DNA of 60,000 nt. It comes from Symsagittifera roscoffensis (taxonomy: Eukaryota > Xenacoelomorpha > Acoela > Convolutidae). A model generated the notes under the pieces. That model saw only the letters and a list, made by a program, of their open reading frames with translations, was not told the origin of the DNA and made no database searches. Below, piece by piece: positions 33,389 through 41,584 of the stretch. Each line of letters begins with the position of its first letter. Within the stretch, counting starts at the first letter, position 1. Made by a program: the position numbers and the translations under genes. The stretch covers positions 50,824,514 through 50,884,513 of the forward strand of contig NC_087070.1 of NCBI RefSeq assembly GCF_963678635.1, read 5' to 3'.

Positions 33389-34005
33389 TGTAACAGTCGC
33401 CTTCTTAAGTCACATATGAGGTTAAAGAAAAATAGGCCCTATTACCATTGGCTCAATAGTCAGGGACACTATCTCTTGTGTTTTACTACCTCGAACGGTC
33501 GGAGCCAATTCGGTTCACTTGCGACATGAGACTAAAAACCCGTTACAGCTTAAAGGCCACTACCAAAATACCCCCACTCTAGAAAATAAGAAAGTCCCTA
33601 TACTTAGGTCTCAAAATACCCAAAATACGCGAACGCCGTTAAAAAAAGGGTCGGAACAGTCCGTACAGTTACTTTTTATTAGACAGTGGAACTTTGATCC
33701 ATTTCAGATGGATCAACCTAAAACTATCCTTACCTCACCATAAAAATCATAAAAAACACTCAAGAAAACTAAATTAAGTACTCAAATATTGGCACACTCG
33801 AGAATTGGAGTAACTAAATTAACTAACGACTTTAGCATGAATATAATTGAATATAACTTGAGAAGTTTGGTATTAATGAATTTCAATCCAAGGAAATGAG
33901 TTTTCACTTGAGAATATAGTTTTTGATCTGAACCATTGGGAGACTTCGGTTGTCTACCTTTCCATCGATGTTTCACTCTGGTCCAACTGAATTTCGATGT
34001 TCTTT
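33389..34005 (-). repeat. Element D 3' LTR
   Basis: Starts on the plus strand with TGTAACAGTCGCC, as at 59934 and 19217, and matches them through GGCCCTAT-ACCATTGGCTCA and the following 140 bp (B copy). On the minus strand it contains AATAAA (CTAATAAAAAGTAA, about 33688-33675), a possible polyadenylation signal. Its other edge, next to the purine tract, is placed at about 34000-34007 by comparison with C. The length of about 615 bp is close to the C 3' LTR. Confidence 0.75.
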
Positions 34006-34034
34006 TACTTTCGATTATTTTCTGTCTCCTGTCA

Positions 34035-34288
34035 CGAATAAGACAGCTCTACTCTCGTTCGATTAAGTGTCGGAAATTGCGAACAGCAATTTCCCGCTGC
34101 TAAATTAGACCACTTTCCCGCGTTTGTAATTCGGTCGTTCTGATCTTATTTTTCTAATCTTTTCAGTTGTCGCGAGAAACTTGAGCATGACAAGTCCATC
34201 TCGAATTTTTGAAAAATTCCATTTGACCCCAAAATCATGTTATTCGCATTGCTCAAGGTCAAACTTCCAAATATGACCGACTGGCACA
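34035..34288. repeat. Repeat X, copy 2 (in the D 3' untranslated region)
   Basis: Second copy of the 32884-33147 repeat with the same hairpin arms GGAAATTGC / GCAATTTCC at 34073-34095. It lies about 30 bp inside D from the 3' LTR, so it is part of the 3' UTR of this lineage or an insertion in it. Confidence 0.8.
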
Positions 34289-34753
34289 TACTCCCCGGCC
34301 CCGGACTCAAGATCCTTGTCCTCATCGCGTGTTGCCGTCTGCCAGTGAACCCCCAGAATTCTGAGAGTAGCTCAAGATACAGTGCCAGTGGTCCTTTACA
34401 GAAGTTTGCAGCAGATTTAAGTTTATCTACACCCCAAAATTCACAACCATGTAAAATTGTCACACTATCGCTAAACAGCAATCAAAATCTGCATACACCT
34501 GCACCTTTAATTCATGCTTTGCAAGCTAATGATTTAAAATTTCTTTTGTCCCATTCGATCAGGAAATTGTCATGCAACATTTTGACTCATATAATAGATA
34601 TAGCATATGAACGACAATATCTCGTTCGTTAAAATTTCTTTTTCGTGAACTCAGATTTCATCCGAGTTCACCCTCGAGCCCCTTTTCTTCCCTCTCAAGA
34701 CTCAAGACTCTAGAATTTCCCACTGAGCCACCTGCTCATCTCGCGTTCTTCGA
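34289..34753 (-). other. Element D 3' untranslated region
   Basis: No supported gene. A plus-strand frame (34237-34632) exists but shows no known motif and overlaps repeat X. It is probably non-coding sequence between the terminal ORF and the 3' LTR. Confidence 0.5.
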
Positions 34754-35451
34754 CTACGAGGTGCTAGGCCCAGACACACTTGACACCGCAATCTGTCTTA
34801 ACAGTGCCTCCTCATCTTCGGAGCTAATTACGATCTCTTCCCAAGCCTTCAGTTGCTCATAAGACCGCATCCATTCCCTCTGTTCTTGCTGCCTCTTTGC
34901 TTGGTTGGGCAAAATCTTCACTTTCGACTTCCTATTCAAGCAAAAGGAGTTGTGCAGACTCAGACTCACGTTCTCGCCAATTCCTCTTCCAGTATTGATT
35001 CTCTCGCATTAGTGTTATCTCTAGACACCCTACCAACTCTTTTCCACCCCGTCGTGATCGCATTTCGATGGGCCAGCAGAGGTCTTTTGAAGGCTTCCGG
35101 TCCTATCTCTGCCAGGAACTGTCGATATTCCTTTTGATATTTCTTCATGTGATCTTTCGTCACCATGTACAGTCAAGACGTCAACGTCGCTCGAAACCAC
35201 AGAAAGAACCTTATGCGGCTCCATACGTGCCTGATTTCCATCGGTATGGCGAATACCTTGCATGCAGTCTCAAACAACTCAAATCTCCTGCTGTAATCTA
35301 TAGCGTATATTGATTCTGCCGTTGGTGTCTTCGACTCTCGATATTTCGTCACATTTTCTTCGATCCATAGCAAAGCCAGCATCGTGCTTACCACCAAGAG
35401 GGTCACCTTTTGCCTGTGATTTGGTAATCCGATCGACCGAATTTCTTCCAC
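34754..35451 (-). pseudogene. Element D terminal ORF (shared with C)
   Basis: Frame 35451-35173 (MEEIRSIGLPNHRQKVTLLV, MLALLWIEENVTKYRESKTP, FELFETACKVFAIPMEIRHV) ends at a TGA. The same frame goes on at once as LYMVTKDHMKKYQKEYRQFL to 34966. A frameshift then leads to 34969-34754 (SLSLHNSFCLNRKSKVKILP, EEIVISSEDEEALLRQ). The C homologue covers the part from DHMKK onward. The stop context is TGA-CTG. The protein is basic, mostly helical in appearance and has no motif I recognise. Confidence 0.6.
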
Positions 35452-35826
35452 ATCCCATATTATGCAGAGGTTTGCGTGATCCGGTTATCACACCGTTTGT
35501 GCCAGACAATGGCACGGGAATTCCTCATGTGTGATATCGATGCTCCGAAAATTGCGTTCTCCCAAAGCTTCTAAGAGAGGTTCCAGTTCTATCATCTTCT
35601 CATGCAACGCATCATTCTCCTCCAGGTTTGGAGCACTATTCATCGGTTTCCCGATCATATTTTGCCTCTCGAGGTCACTCGTTTTCTCACCTTCCAAACC
35701 CAGAAGTTCCTCCCCCCAGATTTCACTCAAGTCGTCTCTCTGTTCCCTCGGTACCGTTCCCTGGATCTTTCTCAATAGTCTGTGTGAGTGATGCGACATT
35801 CGAGCCAATCTTACGCACTTGGGCAC
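35279..35826 (-). pseudogene. Element D unrecognised ORF
   Basis: Frame 35826-35488 reads KCVRLARMSHHSHRLLRKIQ, EIWGEELLGLEGEKTSDLER, IELEPLLEALGERNFRSIDI and overlaps 35515-35279. It lies just upstream of the terminal ORF and may be its N-terminal part, separated by frameshifts. Function unknown. Confidence 0.4.
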
Positions 35827-36509
35827 CGAGAAGGCTTTGTCTCCTCCACCATCGCCATGTGCAGTGGGTAGTGGCTACCACATAGGTTGGCCATCACTGA
35901 TCCCACTAGGGACTTCGCATTTAGTGACAGACAATAGGCTTTACTTATGGGAAACCCCATCTCCGCCTCAAGACCAACTTTCCAGCCTCTGATGTGTTTC
36001 TGGGTTACTTGCAATAACCCAGGCCATGACTCCACCCTTAATGCGGTAACCAAATGGTGCTCAGACTCTAGCATCTCCAGTGACTGTATACTGCACATCC
36101 TCGAGAAGAATCCCAAAGCTGTTGCTATGTTCACGGTGGTATTTGCGTAACACTCAGCCACTATCTGTACTTCACTCTTCTCCTTTTCTGTGATGTCTCC
36201 AAACCAAGTGATTAGGTCTTCTTTTTGAAAGGACTGTATCCTGACGCATGATCGTCCATCACAAGTATGTTCTCCGTTTTCACACGTCAGGTCAAGACAA
36301 CTACCCGGCTCCATCTTTTTCACCGATCCTAGCTTGCTCGTTGCTTCGCCTGACTCCTTCATCTGAGGTAAGATCAGCTTGTGTACTATACTAAGTGTTG
36401 CTAGGTCCTCGTCTTTTGTCGGTGCAAGCCTCACTCGCTCCGTGACCTCCACGATCAGGCTTGCGTGGGGATGTGGGCACCAGGAGGGTCTCAGCAACTT
36501 CCAAACCAC
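35811..36509 (-). CDS. Element D unrecognised ORF with Cys-rich centre
   Basis: A 232-codon frame with a varied, protein-like composition: SLIVEVTERVRLAPTKDEDL, a Cys cluster CLDLTCENGEHTCDGRSC (four Cys), ITWFGDITEKEKSEVQIVAE, TALGFFSRMCSIQSLEMLES, SLVGSVMANLCGSHYPLHMA. The start shown is not an ATG, so it may continue from the ORF at 37057-36512, which ends at the same point in another frame. No known family is recognised. The Cys cluster might bind a metal. Confidence 0.45.
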   Translation of the reverse strand: MVWKLLRPSWCPHPHASLIVEVTERVRLAPTKDEDLATLSIVHKLILPQMKESGEATSKLGSVKKMEPGSCLDLTCENGEHTCDGRSCVRIQSFQKEDLITWFGDITEKEKSEVQIVAECYANTTVNIATALGFFSRMCSIQSLEMLESEHHLVTALRVESWPGLLQVTQKHIRGWKVGLEAEMGFPISKAYCLSLNAKSLVGSVMANLCGSHYPLHMAMVEETKPSRCPSA

Positions 36510-36511
36510 TC

Positions 36512-37223
36512 TTAAGTTCGTAACTGCATGGCGTTTCCATTACCGATTTTCAATTCGACTCTTTTGTTTGAGCGCGGCACACTCCTCACTTGTGGCATCT
36601 TCTCGAGAATCAAGCCCAAGCTGGGCTTCTCTCTTTCTGCTGGGTCTCTCACGATTACCTTTTCCGGCCAAAACTTTAATAGCTCTGTCACTTCGTGATT
36701 CCTGTGAGCGCTCCCGGCCACTGAATCCAAGAAGGGGTTGTATGCTATTCCCATCACTCCAGACACGTATTGATATTCTCCCTTTTTATTGGGTCTCGAG
36801 TACTCTCCAGCCGAGGCTAAGTTACGGTGCACGTCATGTCCCTCTTCAAATTTCTTGTTATAGAACCTCCGTATTTCATTTAGCTGTCTATGATTCTCCA
36901 GAGACTGCCTGGAGCCATCCTCCTTTTCTATTCCAGTACTCTGGTATACATTCAGGATGACCGCTGAGATTCTCCTTTCCATTGTCTTGCTTCCGATTGC
37001 TCTCTGCTGACACGCTTGGATGGTACTGTCGGTCATCTGGGATATTATCCACCTCAAGAAACAAGTAGCAACTTTTCTCCCTTGCCAGTCTCAAGCCTGA
37101 ATTATCCCTGGTGACGTGCTGCATCAGCATCTGATAAATCTCCAGATTCTTGCCGCCCACCCTCAACTTGTCATGTGAGGTCAAAGTCTCTAGCTCTATT
37201 CCCACCAGGCTCCACGCAAACAT
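36512..37223 (-). pseudogene. Element D unrecognised ORF
   Basis: Two overlapping frames. 37223-36888 (FAWSLVGIELETLTSHDKLR, NLEIYQMLMQHVTRDNSGLR, CYLFLEVDNIPDDRQYHP) is in frame with the preceding ORF through a TAG at 37227. 37057-36512 (ISAVILNVYQSTGIEKEDGS, YNKKFEEGHDVHRNLASAGE, VTELLKFWPEKVIVRDPAER) takes over after a frameshift at about 36980. It is likely one protein originally, with 37805-37227 as its N-terminal part. Function unknown. Confidence 0.4.
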
Positions 37224-37226
37224 CAG

Positions 37227-37805
37227 CTATCCCGCTGTCCTTACGAAGGGATTTGCTATCAACGGCAACGCAGATGAGGGTGTCCTCATCGCTTCTTCAA
37301 AATAATCCCGTAGTAAGTTCTGCCAAGTTCGTTTCAGTTGGCTCCCCAGTTCTAACTTGCTGATCACGGCCTTTTGCTGGGTAGCCCAATTGCGTCGCTT
37401 GCGAGACACTCCATGATCGAGTTTCTTTAGGCAGTCTTCCAGTTCCTTCATTGTCTCCAGAGCCACCCACCACGGCCGAGCGGTGTTCCTCGTCTTACTC
37501 TTCTCAAGATGGTCACTGGTCACCTGTTTCCCGGTAGCCTGATGCTCACTTGATATCCATTCCTTGCCGACGTCCACCTCCCACATCTGTTCACTTGTCG
37601 AACCCCTCTTCGTGTTCGTCTTCTGGGGTCTGAAGTCTTCTTCCGTTGCCAAACTTGTGGAAACCTCCATCTCTTTTTCTACCTCGGCCAACTTCCTTGG
37701 TTCGGAGCTACCCTTGTAGGCTGATGTCTTCCACCGCGCTAGGACCATGGGAGCAGTCTCCCTCAGATTTTTCTCAGAGACTGCGTCCTTCGAAGGACTA
37801 CTCAA
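37227..37805 (-). CDS. Element D unrecognised charged ORF
   Basis: A 192-codon frame, charged and lysine/glutamate rich: SPSKDAVSEKNLRETAPMVL, REPRK-like basic stretches, EMWEVDVGKEWIS-like acidic stretches, RPWWVALETMKELEDCLKKL, LKRTWQNLLRDYFEEAMRTP. It ends in TAG at 37227 and the frame stays open beyond. Between 37806 and 37998 no clear ORF is seen (several stops). Function unknown. Confidence 0.4.
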   Translation of the reverse strand: MSSPSKDAVSEKNLRETAPMVLARWKTSAYKGSSEPRKLAEVEKEMEVSTSLATEEDFRPQKTNTKRGSTSEQMWEVDVGKEWISSEHQATGKQVTSDHLEKSKTRNTARPWWVALETMKELEDCLKKLDHGVSRKRRNWATQQKAVISKLELGSQLKRTWQNLLRDYFEEAMRTPSSALPLIANPFVRTAG

Positions 37806-37998
37806 CCCCTATACCTCTCTCTTCCTCTTCCGAGACTTCACACCTCTACTTGGGGGCGTCGCCGCTATCATCACTGATTCGACCTCCTTATCCCGGTCCG
37901 ACCCTTCCAACTCGTGCCTCCCCTTGCTCGAGCCTTAAGGATATTAGTACTTTCAATGATATTACTAGCCTTAACCTTATCCCCCCTTACACCTTCAA

Positions 37999-38886
37999 TC
38001 ATTTTGTCATCAGTTTTTGTTTCAGAGTAGAGCTGTCTTTACATTCATCATCTCTGGTCTTCTGTCGCGTCTCCCTCAACTTGACCATCTTGCTTAGTAA
38101 CTCTTTTTTTGCTTTTTCATCCAGCCCGGTGCCCATCAACACCGGTTCCCCGAACTTGACCACCGTGTTCCACAGTTCTTCCTTGAAGTTATCTAGTGTG
38201 GTCTCACTCTTCGTCTCTTGATTAAATTCACTCAAGAATTCCCGCCAAGCCTTCTCATCCAGAGTCTCTAGAAACATGCTCTTGTTCCCCTCAAACGTGT
38301 TCTTCTTGCTCTCTTCTGTACTCAATAGTATCATCCCCATGTTGGAAGTTTCGCTTGTCAATGGTAATTCCAGGCCTTTCCGAGGGGATGAGGTCAGAGG
38401 TGGCGTGGCCTTGTCCGCCCAATCATCTCCGCTCAGTTCCTGCAGCAGTTCCTGGGCGATGAAAACCTCCTCAGCTGGTTTCGGCTCAGGCGTATTCCCC
38501 ACTTCAATTTCCTCTCCTGTTTCACTGAGAGTTTCATCCATGCTTTTCGCTTCTGACTCGGCTCGCCTTTTCTCAAGTATCTCACTAAATCGGTTTTCTA
38601 CGGGGCTGCTTCTCTTGTCCCCAGGGATGCCTACTGATAGGGATGAGGGTGTCGCTGGGTCTTGCTTCTTGTATTCTGTCAGGGCCACATATAACAAGCC
38701 TGCAGCATCCAGCTCTTTCTCTTCTTGTTTTATTTCCACTTGCTCTAATCCGTAAGGCGCCCGGTACTTTCTTGTGGCAAACTTCATCTCGTCTTTCAGT
38801 GCGATGTGCCCTTCTTCTACGATCATCCTATCATCATCCCATACCGGCAACATGTTCTCCAAATTCGCTTGATCGAGCGTTCTCAA
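37999..38886 (-). CDS. Element D unrecognised acidic ORF (295 codons)
   Basis: Long uninterrupted frame: LENMLPVWDDDRMIVEEGHI, FATRKYRAPYGLEQVEIKQE, AAGLLYVALTEYKKQD, an acidic, probably disordered middle (SETGEEIEVGNTPEPKPAEE), ELLQELSGDDWADKA, then helical WREFLSEFNQETKSETTLDN and EELWNTVVKFGEPVLMGTGL. It overlaps the end of the preceding frame (39163-38834), from which it is offset by one frameshift at about 38880, so it was probably the C-terminal part of that protein. No known domain is recognised. Confidence 0.45.
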   Translation of the reverse strand: MRTLDQANLENMLPVWDDDRMIVEEGHIALKDEMKFATRKYRAPYGLEQVEIKQEEKELDAAGLLYVALTEYKKQDPATPSSLSVGIPGDKRSSPVENRFSEILEKRRAESEAKSMDETLSETGEEIEVGNTPEPKPAEEVFIAQELLQELSGDDWADKATPPLTSSPRKGLELPLTSETSNMGMILLSTEESKKNTFEGNKSMFLETLDEKAWREFLSEFNQETKSETTLDNFKEELWNTVVKFGEPVLMGTGLDEKAKKELLSKMVKLRETRQKTRDDECKDSSTLKQKLMTK

Positions 38887-39229
38887 GATGTCCCGAACCT
38901 CTCATTTTTTCCGCTTGAGTCGTCCACGAGTTTATCTTGATATCACAAGTATGGAAGTAGACCGCTCCTGTATATCCAATGAACAAGGGGTCCCAGCCAT
39001 CGGTGAACTCCATTTGCTGCTTTTCTACCGTGGCTCTTGCGAACAAGGATGGGAACACCAGGGGGCCATTCATCCCCAGGGTCATTTTTCTGACTGTTGG
39101 GAACTCAGGAACGGTGACGGGCAGGAATTGCTTCTCTAGTGTCGCCTCTAGCTCCCTCTTCACCTCTAACGGCGGACGGACAAGGATTCTCAGGATTTCT
39201 TGTCCGTCCGCCGTTAGGGGATTCAGATT
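38834..39229 (-). pseudogene. Element D unrecognised ORF continuing after a TGA
   Basis: In the same frame as the ORF ending at 39230: NLNPLTADGQEILRILVRPP, LEVKRELEATLEKQFLPVTV, VRKMTLGMNGPLVFPSLFAR, WDPLFIGYTGAVYFHTCDIK. The first residues are encoded by the 19-bp inverted repeat 39166-39217. It runs by frameshift into 38886-37999. Function unknown. Confidence 0.4.
39166..39217. repeat. Perfect 19-bp inverted repeat (hairpin)
   Basis: CTAACGGCGGACGGACAAG at 39166-39184 and its exact reverse complement at 39199-39217, separated by a 14-nt loop. Three more outer pairs are possible (one G-T). GC-rich and very stable as RNA. It lies just after the TGA at 39230-39232 on the minus strand. Confidence 0.95.
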
Positions 39230-40255
39230 TCAGACTTTGGGATAAGTCTCAATGGGGCCTTCACGCTTTCCCCCCATCCTACGTTGCAGTTGCCCCCGGA
39301 AGTTGAACACTACCAACTCGGGATCTTTCATCTTCCCAAAGAGCACTGTACAACTCATTCGTGCCCTCAGCACCTCTTGTCGACACCAGTTCAACGCAGT
39401 CCCATCCAACACGCTTTTTAGGCTCACGTGTACCACTGAATTGCGGTATACCGCCACTAGAGGATCCGGAAAGGCGTTTGTAACCGCTTGTCCGTAAATA
39501 CAAGTCACGACCACCTCTAGCCCCACTGGGTCAGATCTCATTGCCAGGCATAGATCAGTCAGCAGAGGGATACCACACTTCGCCTCCCTCCATTCCTCTC
39601 TCGTCTTAGGATTCTTCTCCTCGCCTGTCATTTGTCGGTTTTGCATCAGAGCATACTCCACTAGTAACGTCTTCAGTCAGGCAGCGCACTTGTAGGAGTA
39701 GGTGTCTATGCTCGAGTGGGTCTTTCCCATTGACCGGGGCTCCCCATAATTCTTTAACCAATGAAACGCCACCAGTTCGCCATGAGTCAGGAGCACCAGT
39801 GTCAGATACCCGTCAATTCGAAGTGTCTCTACTCCCCCGCTGAACATGTACGCTGGACCCATGTTAAACAGGTACCTTGGGTAAACCAAGTATAGGGCCA
39901 GCAAGAGGTTTATGGGCATACTCAACAGCTCTTGCACAAAGGCCCCAAAAATGGTCTCTTTCGCATAAAATACTCCAGCCATGTATTTCTTTTTCCAACA
40001 AGGACTCAAGAATTTCAGGATCTCGTGATCTTTCCTCGTCCTTAACTCACCTTTTGCATGCTCCCTCCAGAATCCTCCAATGGTGACCTCGTTCGATGCC
40101 GTGACGAACCTCCCCACCGTCACCTCCCTACTCTCGGCTATCTCCAACTGTCCCTCAAGAATTTCCCAGATCTGCCTCACGAGTGGTGGCGCACTCTCGC
40201 TCGTCTTATCCGTAGCATTCTCTAGCCTTGGCGTTAGAGCTCTTGTGTCAGTCAA
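39230..40255 (-). pseudogene. Element D unrecognised ORF with an internal TGA
   Basis: One frame from about 40255 (the first codon is TTG, so the real start is probably upstream) to TGA 39230. It is interrupted only by TGA at 39677-39679, followed by CTG. First half: LVRQIWEILEGQLEIAESRE, a hydrophobic stretch AFVQELLSMPINLLLALYLV, YLFNMGPAYMFSGGVETLRI. Second half: CGIPLLTDLCLAMRSDPVGL, VVVTCIYGQAVTNAF, ELVVFNFRGQLQRRMGGKRE. No known domain is recognised. It may be the C-terminal part of the ORF beginning at 40617. Confidence 0.45.
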
Positions 40256-40259
40256 TATA

Positions 40260-40617
40260 CTATCGCTTCCCGTTGTTTTTCGGCCGCAGCCACATTTTTT
40301 TTTCGTTACTTGGTCCCCTCGATTTGCTGGTGGAGCTCGTAATGGTCAAGTCCATACCTCGGAACCATAGGCTGGCTGTCAGGTGACCTATTATTGGGTG
40401 CTCATCCCCTATTTCTGGACTGAACTTCAGTTGCCGAGCGAGATTCGAGATCTCAAGTAAGAGGACCTCATCCAACACAATGAGGATGTCTGCCATTTCA
40501 CAGAATCCCCTTAATGCGTGGGACACGTCCGCTCATGCCGCTGCCAGTTCCGACTTGCGAAGTCTCAAGCTCGTGGGCTGCAGCTCCCGATTGGGAGCTG
40601 CCATCAGAATCCGCCAT
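40260..40617 (-). pseudogene. Element D small unrecognised ORF
   Basis: ATG 40617 opens MADSDGSSQSGAAAHELETS, then a frameshift at about 40510 leads into CEMADILIVLDEVLLLEISN, LARQLKFSPEIGDEHP and ends in TAG at 40260. It overlaps the end of the preceding SGNH-like ORF. Function unknown. Confidence 0.4.
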
Positions 40618-40630
40618 GCGTTCACTTCGG

Positions 40631-41584
40631 CTATTTGACCAAAATGGCATACACAAACTGCAGAGCAGGAGGCATGCTCGCGTGCCCAGGGGACGTCGTA
40701 AATACCACTTTCGTTTTAGGTCCGAATCGAGAATTGACATTTTCCTGCAACTCGTTCATCGCGGAAAACAACGTCTGGATGGTCTCCCAGATTTTCTTTG
40801 GCATAGGCGCATCGCCTTTCAACTGCTCTAGAAGTCCACCCGCATGCAGGTGATCGTTCATTCCTGCGAATAGCAGTAGCTCTGGCTCACAAGGCATCTC
40901 TGACTTCATCGCTACCACCAGAGTCAACATCTGGTTCAACTCCGCACCTGGCAGCGAGTATACCAGAGTTTCCGGCCAGAACAACTTGGGAGACGTTCCC
41001 TCAAAATCCGAGCCCGCCACGATGATCACCCTTGCGGCCGCCGGATCCGCTCTATCGTACACTGCCAGTGTCTTGGTCAACTGGGCGCTCCCGCAGGGTT
41101 TTCCATATATTGGGTCGTTTGCTAATTGTGAACCCTCGTAGGCGGCGTCTGGTAGTTCCATTTCTTTCGGTTCCAGTAGCTTATCTACTACCCTCAACTG
41201 CGCGGGAGTTGCCAATCTCATTCTCGCAATTCTTACTCGGTGCTTGGAGGGCTCCACTATGAGTCACGGACTCCCCAGCAACTTGAGTGTGCTGTAATTG
41301 ATCGGTCCCATGATTGATTTCACGGGGATCCCAGTCAGATCAGCCGTCTCCAATATTCTTGCTCTTGAGAAATGCGCTTCGTGGGCCTTTAACCAATCCA
41401 CGCAATGGTGTCGGCTCAAGTCCTCGTGTGACACGTGCTCAAGCCCCAGGGCCTCCGCCAACTCCTGTCTACACTCCAGATCCTCCAGGTCCAACTCCTT
41501 TATCTTCTCCAGGTATCGTGTTCGGCTTGTCTCCGCTGGTCTCTCCACTCTCTTGCTATCTACCACCACCAGTGAGGATACCAC
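40631..41584 (-). pseudogene. Element D second SGNH-hydrolase-like ORF
   Basis: One frame from 41584 to TAG 40631, interrupted only by TGA 41264-41266 (context TGA-CTC). N-terminal part: YLEKIKELDLEDLECRQELA, HHCVDWLKAHEAHF. After the TGA: a region with ARVIIVAGSDFEGTSPKLF (block-I position, Gly-Ser-Asp rather than Gly-Asp-Ser), YSLPGAELNQM (block-II Gly), LLLFAGMNDHLHAGGL (block-III G-x-N-D) and TKVVFTTSPGHAS. The order and spacing resemble an SGNH fold and parallel the neighbouring ORF, but the nucleophile motif is altered and no D-x-x-H block V is seen. It may be an inactive paralogue. Confidence 0.45.

Noticed and set aside
34237-34632. 131-codon plus frame
   Set aside because: Overlaps repeat X and the D 3' UTR on the opposite strand. 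No motif and no copy in C.
35811-39661. Plus-strand frames overlapping the D 3' ORFs (for example 36379-36960, 37646-38221)
   Set aside because: Ser/Pro/Leu-rich shadows of the minus-strand ORFs. No independent motif and no conservation with C.
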